NCBI GenBank assembly: GCA_963698645.1
Contig: CAVORP010000009.1
Location: forward strand, 310,001 to 374,000
Direction: 5' to 3'
DNA from: Ovoidimarina sp963698645
Lineage (GTDB): Bacteria > Pseudomonadota > Alphaproteobacteria > Rhodobacterales > Rhodobacteraceae
DNA length: 64,000 nt
Position numbers and translations under genes: made by a program. Below, piece by piece: positions 51,890-61,802 of the stretch; within the stretch, counting starts at the first letter, position 1, and each line of letters opens with the position of its first letter. The notes under the pieces were generated by a model. The model ran no database searches and was not told the DNA's origin. It was given only the letters and a program-made list of their open reading frames with translations.

Positions 51890-52375
51890 TTACCCGGAAA
51901 TGGCCAGATCGGTATCAAGATAGGCTTCCAGCGGAGCCGCGCTGTCTTGCGGGCGTTCGGCCTCGATCTCGAGAAATCTCATCGCTGCCTCCTCATGGGC
52001 TGTCAGGATGGACAAGCGGGGTCGATCCTCGGGTGGGGCCATCGCCTCGAGCGATCTGAAGGCGTCAAGATACCCGGGATAGGTTCGGTTCATCTCGTCC
52101 AGAAGACCCGCCCAATCGGCCATGGTCGCGCGCGCCTGGGCACGGCCGCTTTCCACCAATGCGCCGGCCGCCCGCGGCGTCAGCCCATACTTCGCCACGA
52201 CCGGCTCGACGGCCCGCGCGGCATGGGCCTCCACCTCCGCCAGAAGGGTCAGTTTCGCCTTCTGGTCCGGCACTGGAAAGGTCCGTGCCAGTTCGGCGAA
52301 ATAGGCCTCCCCCTCGATCTCTTCCTCGTAGTAGAGAAGCAGGTTGTCTAGGTACACCTGATCAGGTTTCGCCAT
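51890..52375 (-). CDS. Ferritin-like helical protein partnered with the TMADH-like enzyme
   Basis: 161 residues, nearly all helix. YYEEEIEGEAYFAELA, LLAEVEAHAARAVEP (ExxH) and TAHEEAAMRFLEIE resemble the helix and ligand spacing of ferritin-like/rubrerythrin-like di-iron proteins, but I cannot assign a family firmly. The start ATG overlaps the upstream stop by one base (TGATG), so its translation depends on the TMADH-like gene. A role in handling the product or electrons of that enzyme is inferred from the coupling only. Confidence 0.65.
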   Translation of the reverse strand: MAKPDQVYLDNLLLYYEEEIEGEAYFAELARTFPVPDQKAKLTLLAEVEAHAARAVEPVVAKYGLTPRAAGALVESGRAQARATMADWAGLLDEMNRTYPGYLDAFRSLEAMAPPEDRPRLSILTAHEEAAMRFLEIEAERPQDSAAPLEAYLDTDLAISG

Positions 52376-54475
52376 CACTCCGCCGCCGATTTCCAGCCGC
52401 GTTCGGCGGCCAATGCATCAAGCCCCACATCCATCCGATCATGCCTCATGGGCAGGTCGATATCGATCTCGCGCTCCAGTTCCTGCGCATATCGGTGTCC
52501 CGCGTAGACCGCCGCCGCGATGATCGCGGGCGCTTCGCAATCGCCGATACGCCGAAGTGTGAATGGCAGGCCGTCCGACCCGGCGGCCTCCTGCAAGGCG
52601 TGAAACAGGCTGTCATTGGGCTTGCGCGCGGTCACCATGACGACATTCGCGCAGGCGACCCGTCGTTCGGCGCCGCCATAAACGCACTCGAGCCGCGCCT
52701 CATACCCGTCGAAGGCGGTAAGAGTGGTCGCGGTTTCGATCCCGATCCCCAGCCGCATGAGATGGGTGCGGATGCGCCAGCGCTCGGACGTATTGCCGGC
52801 CCAGCGCGAGACGCTGTCGGATTCGGTAATGTAGGTCACCTCGAGCCCTGCGGATCGCAGACGCTCGGCGATCACGCCGGCCATGTAGTAGTCGTCGCCA
52901 TCGAAGACGAGCGTCGGCCCGTCGGGAAGCCGACCGTCCATGATGTCGTCGGGGGTAAAGACCTTCGTCGCGGCCTCGCCTTCGGCCACGGGAAGGAATA
53001 CCTCCTGATTGAAACGCTCGGGCCGCCAGCGCGCGCCGGTGGCGAGGGCCACATGATCGGCCTCGACGCCAAACACATCCTCGGCGCTCATCAGGCTTTC
53101 ACGGAAGATCTCGACATTCGGCATCTCGATCAATTGCTGTTCGCGATAATCGCGGACGCGGATATATTCGCTCATCCCCGGCAATCCGGCCTCGCGGGTG
53201 ACGCGACCGCCGATCTCGCGGGTGGCTTCGGCCAGCATGACGTCATAACCGCGCGCGCCCAGCGCCCGGGCGGCCTCGAGCCCGGCAGCCCCCGCGCCGA
53301 CCACCAGAACGCGTGCATCCGACGTCTTTCTCGAGATGATCTCGGGGTGCCAGCCGCGCCGCCATTCCTCGCCCATCGTCGGGTTCTGGGTGCATCGGAT
53401 CGGTACGCGAAAGACTGTCGCCGGAATAGCAGATGTTGCAGCCGATGCATTCGCGGATCGCGGAAAGGCGCCCCTCCTCGATCTTTTTCGGCAGGAACGG
53501 ATCGGCGATCGAAGGCCGCGCAGCGCCGATGAAATCGGTGACCCCGCGCCTGACCTGGCTGACCATGGTATCGGGAGAGGTGAACCGGCCCACGGTGACG
53601 ACGGGCTTGTCGGTGACCGATTTCACCCATGCCATGTAGGGTTCCAGCGACCCTTCCTTGACGAAGCGCGACACGCCCATCTCAAGCGAGTAATCCGCGA
53701 TATTGATATCCCAGAGATCGGGCAGATCGGCCAGCATCTCCAGCATGTCACGCCGCTCACCATGGATCGGCTGGCCATCCTCGCCGATCTCCTCATCCGC
53801 CGAGAACCGCACCGCCACGGCACAGCGGTCGCCCACGGCGTCCTTCGTCTCTTCGATCAGTTCACGCACCAGCCGCGTCCGGTTCTCAAGCGACCCGCCA
53901 TATTCGTCGCCGCGCGTGTTGATCCGGGGATTGAGGAAATTCGAGATCAGATAGCCGTGGGTCGCATAGACATAGACGATATCGAACCCCGCATCCCGCG
54001 CGCGCAGGGCCGCGCGGCGGTGCCAGTGCCGGAAGGTCCGGATATCGGTCTTGTCCATCGCGCGGGTCTGAAACGGATGCCCCGCGAGGTTGGGCAGACT
54101 GTCCACATCCATCGACGGCAGGCGTGTCATCATGTTCGCGGTCCGCGCGCCGCCATACCAAAGCTCGGCCCCCGCGAGGCTGCCATGCGCGTGCACCGCG
54201 TCGGTCATGAGCCGGTGCGCGCGCACATCGCTGTCGTCCCAAAGCGACGCAGACGGGTGCGGCAGGTCGTCCGATGTCGGGTGGATCGAGTTGTATTCGG
54301 TACAGACCACGCCCCAGCCGCCTTCGGCCTTGGTCCCGCGCATCGCCGCAAGCGTTCTTGGCCGCAACCAACCCATCCCGGTGCAATGCGGCACCTGATA
54401 GAACCGGTTCGGCGCCGTGACCGGGCCGATCTTCACCGGTTCGAACAGAATGTCGTATCGTGGGTCCCGGGTCAT
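52375..54475 (-). CDS. Trimethylamine/dimethylamine-dehydrogenase-family iron-sulfur flavoprotein (one frameshift)
   Basis: About 699 residues. The FMN barrel (1-340) opens like TMADH, NRFYQVPHCTGMG, with C31 at the 6-S-cysteinyl-FMN position; further matches are AGAELWYGGA and DIVYVYATHGYLISNFLNPR. The 4Fe-4S motif is CIGCNICYSGDS plus a later Cys in IRCTQNP. The C-terminal half has dinucleotide-binding LVVGAGAAGLEAARAL. One extra base near 53414 breaks the frame between those cysteines. TMADH, dimethylamine, histamine, DgcA and stachydrine demethylases belong here; C31 favours the TMADH/histamine branch. No electron-transfer flavoprotein gene is nearby. Confidence 0.83.
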
Positions 54476-54564
54476 CGTCTCGCTCCTTCGGGTTCGAAAG
54501 CTCCGGCCCGAAAGACGCCCGCCTGTCCCTCGGTCGGTTGTCGGTTCGCGCGCGCCGGGTGGCG

Positions 54565-55218
54565 TCAGAAGTCTGGCATGTCGAAATGCTTTGGAAATAC
54601 GTTGGCAAGGAAACCGATCACATGCGCCCGAGCCGTCTCGGGCGTATAGCTGCCGGGATAGGTCAGGAATTCAAGCCAGAGACCGTCATAGAGACATTCC
54701 AGCGTGTTGGCGATCTGACGGGGGGGAAGCCCGGACCGGCCACCCTCCTCCGCCATCTGGTGGCAAAGCCTGAGAGAGAGTTCGAACCGCTCGGAATCGA
54801 TATCCTCGATCAGCTTGCGATAGGTCTTGCGCCGTCCGGCTTCACCATAGAAAGCGAACCAGACGGCAAGCTTCTTGCGGGTGAATATCTTGGGGTGGAA
54901 ATGCGCGTCGACGATCGCCTCGAGCTTTTCCCGGGGGCTGCGTCCCGCGTCCTCGTAACCGGACAGCCAGTGGTTGTGATGTTCGCGCGCCAGATGGACA
55001 AGCGTTTCCTCGAAAAGCTTCTGTTTGCTTTCGAAGTGGAAATTGACGATCCCGACCGAAAGTCCGGCGATCTCGGTCACCGTCGACATGGTCGTTCCGC
55101 CGATGCCGTGTTTCGCGATCGACTCGATCGTGGCATCGATCAACTGGCTGCGCCGAACCTCCTTGGATTCGGTGCGCCGAACGGCCTTGCCCTTGGATTT
55201 GCTGATCGTCTGGTTCAT
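54565..55218 (-). CDS. TetR-family regulator, BetI-like
   Basis: 217 residues, intact. N-terminal helix-turn-helix (about 20-70: TTMSTVTEIAGLSVGIVNFHF) with the BetI-type SVGIVNFHFESKQKL. The ligand domain includes WFAFYGEAGRR, common to BetI-like proteins that sense choline. A basic leader (SKSKGKAVRRTESKEVRR) precedes it. It is the fifth gene in the minus-strand run after the Pot-type transporter. The palindrome at 59443-59456 in the divergent promoter is a candidate operator. Ligand is probably the imported amine. Confidence 0.86.
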   Translation of the reverse strand: MNQTISKSKGKAVRRTESKEVRRSQLIDATIESIAKHGIGGTTMSTVTEIAGLSVGIVNFHFESKQKLFEETLVHLAREHHNHWLSGYEDAGRSPREKLEAIVDAHFHPKIFTRKKLAVWFAFYGEAGRRKTYRKLIEDIDSERFELSLRLCHQMAEEGGRSGLPPRQIANTLECLYDGLWLEFLTYPGSYTPETARAHVIGFLANVFPKHFDMPDF

Positions 55219-55258
55219 TTCCTGCTTTCGATTACGGCCCGTTTTGTCGCGACCGTCC

Positions 55259-56365
55259 CTATTGCTCCGCGTCCAGAATCACAATCGAATCGGGTGAAAA
55301 TGACAGCCATAGCCGCCCGCCCGTCGGTGCTTGCGCATCGTTGCCTTCCCGTTTGAGATTCGGGGTCGAGACCGCGACAGGGTCATCCTTGCCGTCGATC
55401 TTGACGTAGTAGTGGCTGCGTTCCCCCAGATAGGCCGCCGCGCTGATTTCGCCGGACACGGCATGCGGCGCATCCGGTTTCGCCTCCGACAGCACGAATT
55501 TTTCGGGGCGCAGCGCGACCTGAACCGGCGCACCATCGGGTTTCGTCAGAAGGTCCATCGGCACCGGGATCATGCCCAGCCCTTCGGCTTCGATCGCCCC
55601 CGTCGCCGCCCCGTTCCGCCGCACCGTGCCGCGAAAGAAGTTCATGTTGCCGATGAAGCTGGCCACCGCGCGGGTTCGCGGCATCTCGTAAAGCGCCGCG
55701 GGCGTATCGACCTGAAGCACCTTGCCCCCCTGCATCACGGCAATCCGGTCCGACAGGGTCAGCGCCTCTTCCTGGTCATGGGTCACGAAGACAAAGGTGA
55801 TGCCCACCTGCCGTTGCAACGCGCGCAGTTCAAGCTGCATCTGTTCGCGCAACTGCTTGTCCAGGGCGCCAAGCGGCTCGTCCAGCAGCAGCACCTTGGG
55901 CTTCAGGATCAGCGCACGCGCAAGGGCGATCCGCTGGCGCTGCCCGCCCGAAAGCTCCGTCGCCCTCCTGTCGCCATATCCCGGAAGCTTGATCAGCTCG
56001 AGCATCTCGTCGACCATCTCGTCACGTCCGGCGCGCGGAAGCTTCTGCTTGCGCAGGCCGTAGGCGATGTTGTCGCGGACATTCAGATGCGGAAAGATCG
56101 CGTAGCTCTGGAACACCATGTTGACCGGGCGATGATGCGGCGGCACATCCGACATCGGCTGGCCGTCGATGAAGATCTCGCCCGAAGAGGTGCTTTCGAA
56201 CCCCGCCAGCATCCGCAGGAGAGTGGTCTTGCCACAGCCCGAGGCACCCAGCAGCGAAAAGAACTCGCCCTGCCCGATGTCGATCGACACGTCTTCGATC
56301 GCCTGGAACGTGCCAAAGAACTTGTTGACGTTCCGGATCGAGATATAGGCGTCGGATGCGCTCAT
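55259..56365 (-). CDS. potA: PotA-type ABC ATP-binding protein (polyamine/amine import)
   Basis: 368 residues, intact. Walker A GASGCGKTT, signature LSGGQRQRIALARAL, Walker B VLLDEPLGALD, VTHDQEEALTLSDR, and a C-terminal TOBE domain (from about 285). Follows the two permease genes with a 3-bp gap. It energises import of polyamine or a related amine. Confidence 0.88.
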   Translation of the reverse strand: MSASDAYISIRNVNKFFGTFQAIEDVSIDIGQGEFFSLLGASGCGKTTLLRMLAGFESTSSGEIFIDGQPMSDVPPHHRPVNMVFQSYAIFPHLNVRDNIAYGLRKQKLPRAGRDEMVDEMLELIKLPGYGDRRATELSGGQRQRIALARALILKPKVLLLDEPLGALDKQLREQMQLELRALQRQVGITFVFVTHDQEEALTLSDRIAVMQGGKVLQVDTPAALYEMPRTRAVASFIGNMNFFRGTVRRNGAATGAIEAEGLGMIPVPMDLLTKPDGAPVQVALRPEKFVLSEAKPDAPHAVSGEISAAAYLGERSHYYVKIDGKDDPVAVSTPNLKREGNDAQAPTGGRLWLSFSPDSIVILDAEQ

Positions 56366-56368
56366 GCG

Positions 56369-57188
56369 TCAGGTCCCACTGGTGTCTGAGGCCAGCCCCG
56401 CCCGTCCGATCCACTGGGCGAGGAAAACCAGGATGAACGAGACGAAAAGGATCAGCGAGGACAGCGCCAGCACCGAGGGAAACTCCTGCGGAAAGCGCAG
56501 CTGGCCCCAGATATACATCGGCAGCGTCGGATCGGTGCCGGTCAGGAAGAAGGCCATGATGAACTCGTCGAACGAGATCGTGAAGGTCAGAAGCAGGCTT
56601 GCCACCACCCCCGGCATGACGATCGGAAAGGTCACGCGCCAGAAGGTCCACCAGCCGTTTTCGCCAAGATCGGCCGAGGCCTCCTCCATCGACCGGTCGA
56701 ACCCCTCGAACCGCGGCAGAAGGGTGGCGACCGCGAAGGGCAGGCAGACGATCAGATGGCCGATGGTGACGGTGTAGAGCGACAGCGGCACCCCCATCCG
56801 GCTCATCAGGACCAGAAGCGCCACGCCGAAGATGATCCCGGGAATGACCAGCGGCATCATGATGAAGGTGATCAGCGCGCTCTTGCCCGGAAGCCGGTAG
56901 CGGGTGATCGCCCGCGCCGCGACCACGCCAAGGATCGTCGAGATCACCGACACGACCGACGCCGACCTTCACGCTGTTCCACAGCGCGTTCCAGACCGGC
57001 TCGCGGTGCCACAGTTCGACATACCATTGAAAGGTGAACCCTGTCAGCGGGAAGCTGACATAGATCGAGTCGTTGAAGCTGAACAACGGGATGAACAGCA
57101 CCGGCACATAGAGGACGACCAGAAACACCACCGCATAGATCTGAAGCCCGCGGTTCGGGCGCTTGATGTAGGTCCCGAAATCACTCAT
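56369..57188 (-). CDS. potC: PotC-type ABC permease (one frameshift)
   Basis: About 272 residues, six helices. NRGLQIYAVVFLVVLYVPVLF opens the protein, FTISFDEFIMAFFLTG is the usual PotC block, and the EAA loop is EEASADLGENGWWTFWRV. One extra G near 56964 interrupts SVKVGVVVSVISTILG. ATGA overlap with potB. Forms the channel with PotB. Confidence 0.87.
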
Positions 57189-58120
57189 GCGATCCGCTCC
57201 TGCGCCTTGCGCGTCACGAACAGGAACACAAGCGCGATCGCCGCGATCCACAGCATCAGGACGATCGACAGCGTCGCACCCATCGGCCAGTTGTTCACCG
57301 CGCCGAACTGAAGCTGGATGAGATTGCCGATCATCGCTCCGTCGGGACCGCCCAGCAGCGCGGGGGTGATGTAGTCGCCGGTCGTCGGAATGAAGATCAG
57401 GAAGCAGGCGGCGATCACACCGGGCATCGACAGCGGCAGCGTGATCCGCAGGAACCGCCGCAGCGGCCCATCGCCCAGATCGGTCGCCGCCTCCAGCAGC
57501 GACTTGTCGATCTTTTCGAGCGAGACATAGAGCGGCAGGATCGCGAAGGCGGCCCAGGCATGGGCCAGCGTGATGATCACCGCCGTCTGGCTGTAGAGCA
57601 GAAACTCAAGCGGCGCCTCGATCAGTCCCGTCGCCATCAGGCCGGAATTGATGACCCCCTCATAGCCCAGGATCACCTTCCAGGCGAAGACGCGCAGCAG
57701 GTAGCTGGTCCAGAACGGCAGCGTCATCAGGATGATCCACATCATCTTGTTTCGATGGACGTGAAACGCGACGAAATAGGCCATCGGATAGCACAAGACG
57801 ACGGTCGCCACGGTCGCCACGCCGGAGATCCAGAAGGACCGGGTCAGAAGCGCGCCAAAGATCGGCTCGTTCCAGATCCGGAGATAGTTGGTGGTGGTCA
57901 TCGTTGTGTCAAACCCGAACCCCTGCCGGGTCCAGAAGCTCATCACCAGAAGGATCACGAAGGGAATGACGATACCGAAGGTCAGGATGACGAGCGTCGG
58001 CGACATCAGCAGATAGCCCCGCAGCCCTTCGCTTCGATGCAGCATCACCGCAAGACGCGACCCGGTTCGGGCCGGCGTCGCACCGGGCGCATGTGACTGC
58101 GACAAAGAAGTTTCGGCCAT
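57185..58120 (-). CDS. potB: PotB-type ABC permease
   Basis: 311 residues, intact. Six helices with the opening SPTLVILTFGIVIPFVILLV, FWTSYLLRVFAWKVIL and the EAA loop EAATDLGDGPLRRFLRITLP. Typical of spermidine/putrescine importers. Second gene after the binding-protein gene. Confidence 0.88.
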   Translation of the reverse strand: MAETSLSQSHAPGATPARTGSRLAVMLHRSEGLRGYLLMSPTLVILTFGIVIPFVILLVMSFWTRQGFGFDTTMTTTNYLRIWNEPIFGALLTRSFWISGVATVATVVLCYPMAYFVAFHVHRNKMMWIILMTLPFWTSYLLRVFAWKVILGYEGVINSGLMATGLIEAPLEFLLYSQTAVIITLAHAWAAFAILPLYVSLEKIDKSLLEAATDLGDGPLRRFLRITLPLSMPGVIAACFLIFIPTTGDYITPALLGGPDGAMIGNLIQLQFGAVNNWPMGATLSIVLMLWIAAIALVFLFVTRKAQERIA

Positions 58121-58187
58121 CTGGTGTCCGGTCTTCGGTTCGAAGAAAGAAGGGCCCGCCAGAACCTCTGGCGGGCCGCGATGGGGC

Positions 58188-59311
58188 CTAGAACCCGGCC
58201 TTGATCTGCTCGAAGAGCTCGTTCATCCGGGTTTCCCATTCCTGCGACTGCGGAAGCTGGAAGTGACCGGCAGCAAGGATCTCCGACGGTGTCTTGCTCA
58301 GCCCGAGATCGACAAGGGTCTCTTCGTCGAATGCGTCGAACGACTTGGCGTTGGAATGGCCGTAGCCGTAGTCATTGATCATGAACTTGCCGGACTCGAC
58401 GCTCAGAAGCGAGTCGATCACGTCATAGGCCCGGTCCAGGTTGGGCGCGTCCTTGTGCACCATCAGGCCACAAACCCAGGTCAGTGCGCCCTCTTTCGGC
58501 TTCGCGAACTTAACCGGCACACCTTCGGCTTTCAGGAGTGTGGCCGAACTGTTCCATGTCATCGCAGCCACCATCTCGCCCGAAGACAGGGCCTGTTCCA
58601 GCGTGGTGGTGTCGTCCGTATAGACCCGGATCAGCGGGCGCTGCTCGCGCATCACCGCGGCGATCTTCTCGAAGGCTTCCTCCGACGCGATATCCTCCAT
58701 TGCGACACCGGCCTTGATCGCGCCGCACCACCAGGCATCGCCGCCCGAGGCGAGCAGACCAAGCCGCCCCGAATAGGCGGGTTCCACAGCATGTCCCAGC
58801 TTTCTTCGCCTTCCAACTCGAAGAGGTCGGTGCGGTAGGTGACCGAGGTCTGACCCCAGTCGAACGGCGCCATCCAGACATTGCCGCCTTCGGCATCATT
58901 GCCGGGAAGATCGACCAGTTCCGGCATCACATCGGCCCAGTTCGAAAGACGCGATGTATCGATCGGCTGGAACAGCCCCGTCTGCACCCAGCGCGGCATT
59001 CCCGAATTGCAGGGATGCGACACGTCGACGACAAAGCCGCCGCGCATCTTGGTCAGCGCCTCTTCCGATCCGCCGAAGATCGCGAAATTCGGCAACTCGC
59101 CATGCTTGGCCTGATAGGGCTGGAACAGTTCGGGAATGTCATAGCCACCCCAGGTGAAAAATGTCGCCTGGTCCCCTGCCGCCGCCATCGCGCGCCGCGA
59201 TGCGGCCGGAACCGTGGCCATCGCGACACCTGCGGACAGAAGTCCCTTGGTAAACCTGCGGCGGCTCAATTTGCCTTCGCGCACCGCGCCTAGCTGATCG
59301 ACAACATCCAT
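58188..59311 (-). CDS. potD: PotD/PotF-type periplasmic binding protein (one break)
   Basis: About 374 residues. A Tat-type leader (SRRRFTKGLLSAGVAMA) precedes the binding fold: ATFFTWGGYDIPELFQPY, NVWMAPFDWGQTSVTYRT, SSGEMVAAMTWNSSATLL. This break differs from most: restoring one missing G near 58790, giving LWEPAYSGRLGLL, makes it continuous. It should bind a polyamine or a similar cationic amine. First gene of the minus-strand transporter operon and divergent from the catabolic genes at 59599. Confidence 0.86.
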
Positions 59312-59442
59312 GACAGTTCTTTCTCCCCTGTTGATGCAGGCCCGCCGATCCCGTCGGTGGACATCAGGCGTTCGAACCCCGTTCCCCGCGGGCGCCTGTG
59401 CAATTACATGATTGACTTTTGATCAAGCCCCGGTCATTTCAC

Positions 59443-59456
59443 TGAATGATCATTCA
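59443..59456. promoter_or_regulatory. Palindromic operator candidate between pot operon and amine catabolic genes
   Basis: TGAATGATCATTCA is a perfect 14-bp palindrome. It lies within a wider pair of inverted arms, ATGATTGA (59408-59415) and TCAATCAT (59454-59461). This is the 287-bp divergent region between potD and the bicupin gene; nothing else was recognised in it. The BetI-like TetR protein is the natural candidate to bind here. Confidence 0.55.
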
Positions 59457-59598
59457 ATCATTTATGGCTTCGAGAGTTAAACGGGCGGCATTTCGAGTCA
59501 AGCGTTTTGCACCGTCCGGACGCTGAATCCGCCGAAGCGGCGCGAAAAAGGGCAGGACAGCGGTCGCACCGGGTCCGGACATTGGGGAGTGACGCAAG

Positions 59599-60351
59599 AT
59601 GACGACAGAAAAGCGCATCATCCGGTTCGCGCCGAACTGTCCGGACGGGCTGAAGCCGATGACGCTCGACCCGGCTGATTTTCACACCGTCCCGAGCGCG
59701 CAGAACCTGCATGTCTATTTTGAGGACAGGGACCTGGGCTTCAGCACCGGCGTCTGGGACACCACCTCGATGCAGGAGGCATTCGGCCCCTACCCCGGCG
59801 ACGAATTCATCCTTGTGCTCGAGGGTAGCTTTCGAATGCTCGATGCCACGGGCGAGGGCGTTTCCGCGACCGCGGGCCAAAGTGTGATCTTCCGCAACGG
59901 GGTGCCGGTGAGCTGGAAACAGGACGGTTACCTGAAGAAATACTACATCACCTATCGTGATCCCCGGGCGGCGACCCCTGAAGGCCTGAGCGCGGAGGGT
60001 GGCATCCAGGCGCTCGATCCGGATCTCGAGCTGACCGATGCCGACCTTCTGGACGGCACATCCACACCGCAGCGCGAAAGAGTGTTCTTCCGGAACGACC
60101 AGGACAATTTCGAGGTGGGCCTCTGGGACACGCAGAAATTGCAGACCGGGCTGGATCCCTTTCCCGTCCATGAGTTCGCGCAGGTTCTGGACGGCGAAGT
60201 CACCCTGACCGAAGCGGACGGCACCGAGCAGCGCTTCACCCGGGGCGACGTCTATTTCATACCCGCGGGCACCGTCTGCAGCTGGAACGTGCCGCGCTAC
60301 CTTCGGAAATTCTACGCCATCCTCTATCCATCCAACCCGCCGAAGGGATAG
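59599..60351 (+). CDS. Two-domain cupin protein
   Basis: 250 residues forming two related cupin halves. Repeats are YFEDRDLGFSTGVWDTT with PGDEFILVLEGSFRM, and FFRNDQDNFEVGLWDTQ with PVHEFAQVLDGEVTL. The usual metal-binding histidines are mostly absent (GDEF and HEF instead of HxHxE), so it may bind ligand without metal. DUF861/EutQ-like cupins commonly accompany amine catabolism. It heads the plus-strand operon. No reaction assigned. Confidence 0.75.
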   Translation: MTTEKRIIRFAPNCPDGLKPMTLDPADFHTVPSAQNLHVYFEDRDLGFSTGVWDTTSMQEAFGPYPGDEFILVLEGSFRMLDATGEGVSATAGQSVIFRNGVPVSWKQDGYLKKYYITYRDPRAATPEGLSAEGGIQALDPDLELTDADLLDGTSTPQRERVFFRNDQDNFEVGLWDTQKLQTGLDPFPVHEFAQVLDGEVTLTEADGTEQRFTRGDVYFIPAGTVCSWNVPRYLRKFYAILYPSNPPKG

Positions 60352-60354
60352 CCC

Positions 60355-61686
60355 ATGGCCGGGACGATAGGACGCCGGCCGGTGCTGGCCGGGCTTTCAC
60401 TGGCAGGAGCCACCCCATTGCTTGCACAAACCCTTCCCACGAACCCCGATGTCGTGATCATCGGCGCGGGCGCCGCGGGCCTTGCCGCGGGCCGCCAGTT
60501 GCAGAAGAAGGGCGTTTCCTTCGTGATCGTCGAAGCCGCGGGCCGGGTCGGCGGGCGCGCCTATACCGAAAGCGCCATATTGGGCGCGCCGGTGGATCAC
60601 GGCTGCTCGTGGATCTCGGGCGCGAACAACAACGTCTTCCGGAAGATCGGCGAAAGAGAGGGCTTCACCCTTGTCGATCACACCAGTGCCGACACGGACT
60701 TGTTCGATCTTGATGGAAACCGGGCGAGCGATGCCGAATGGGCCGCCTATGACCGCGCCTGGGGCAGTATCGAACGGGCGCTGAACAAGGCGGGCAAGGC
60801 GGGCGCGGATGTGGCCGCCTCCACCGTGATCGCCGACTTGCCCTATTCCGCCACAGTACAATCATGGATGGGCGGAATGGATTACGGCGTCGATTTCGAC
60901 CAGCTTTCGACCGTCGATTACTGGGAGTCCGCCGAGGATCAGCCCAGCCTCCTTGTGAAGGAAGGCCTTGGCGCGGTCGTGGCGACCCTGGCCACGGGCC
61001 TGCCCATCGCGCTCGATACCGCGGTGACCGCGATCGACTGGACCGGCCCGGGCGTGTCGGTCGAAACCTCTGGCGGAACGATCCGGGCAAAGGCCTGCTT
61101 GGTCACGGTGTCCACCGGCGTGCTGAACGCAGGCGCGATACGCTTCACCCCGGCCCTGCCCGATTGGAAACAGCAGGCGGCGGCGGATATTCCGATGGGG
61201 CTTTTGATGAAGGTGCCGCTGCTGTTCGATGGCGCGCGGCTGGGGCTTGGCGAAAACAACTGGGTGACCTACCGCATCCCCGAGGACCGCGCTGGCGAGG
61301 CCTGCTATTTCGTCGCCTGGCCTTGCGGGCACGATTACCTTTTCGGCAATATCGGCGGGCGGTTCGCGTGGGACCTTCATGCAGATGGTGAGGCGACGGT
61401 GATTGACTATGCGTTGGAACAGCTGGTTCGATGCGTCGGAAGCGATGCGCGCAAGCATTTCGTCGCGGGGCTCGCCACGGACTGGGCCGACAACCCGCTG
61501 ACGCTGGGTGCCTATGGTGCGCTCAGACCTGGCGCCGACGGCGCGCGCGAGCTTTTGGCCCGCCCGCTCGACGACCGGCTTTTCTTCGCGGGCGAGGCCA
61601 TGGGTGGCGAGGTTTCGGCGCTGGTGAATGGTGCCTATGTCAGCGGCCGTGCCATGGCCAAGAAGATCGCCAAACGGCTGACCTGA
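60355..61686 (+). CDS. Flavin monoamine oxidase-family protein
   Basis: 443 residues, intact. N-terminal leader with a Tat-like pair (GRRPVLAGLSLAGATPLLA), then the FAD motif VVIIGAGAAGLAAGRQL and GRVGGRAYTE. C-terminal FAD motif LFFAGEAMGGEVSALVNGAY. It should oxidise a primary or secondary amine, probably in the periplasm. Similar oxidases act on polyamines. It lies 3 bp after the cupin gene and is co-transcribed with the PuuB-like oxidase. Confidence 0.85.
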   Translation: MAGTIGRRPVLAGLSLAGATPLLAQTLPTNPDVVIIGAGAAGLAAGRQLQKKGVSFVIVEAAGRVGGRAYTESAILGAPVDHGCSWISGANNNVFRKIGEREGFTLVDHTSADTDLFDLDGNRASDAEWAAYDRAWGSIERALNKAGKAGADVAASTVIADLPYSATVQSWMGGMDYGVDFDQLSTVDYWESAEDQPSLLVKEGLGAVVATLATGLPIALDTAVTAIDWTGPGVSVETSGGTIRAKACLVTVSTGVLNAGAIRFTPALPDWKQQAAADIPMGLLMKVPLLFDGARLGLGENNWVTYRIPEDRAGEACYFVAWPCGHDYLFGNIGGRFAWDLHADGEATVIDYALEQLVRCVGSDARKHFVAGLATDWADNPLTLGAYGALRPGADGARELLARPLDDRLFFAGEAMGGEVSALVNGAYVSGRAMAKKIAKRLT

Positions 61687-61715
61687 CGCGCGCTCCACAA
61701 GGTGAAGACGGGATC

Positions 61716-61802
61716 ATGAACAAGCGAAATGACAGCGCGATGCAATTGGACCGGAAACTTCGCGCCGCGCCCGACCCACAATCAAAGGGGGCCGTCCCTT
61801 GA
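61716..61802 (+). CDS. Possible 28-residue leader peptide
   Basis: A short frame (MNKRNDSAMQLDRKLRAAPD...) fills the gap between the amine oxidase and the PuuB-like gene. Its TGA overlaps the TTG start of that gene (TTGA), which would couple the two. No homology recognised; it may be spurious. Confidence 0.3.
   Translation: MNKRNDSAMQLDRKLRAAPDPQSKGAVP

Noticed and set aside
59418..59425. TTGATCAA as a FixK site
   Set aside because: It lacks the N6 spacing between half-sites; it is part of the inverted-repeat region upstream of the pot operon instead.
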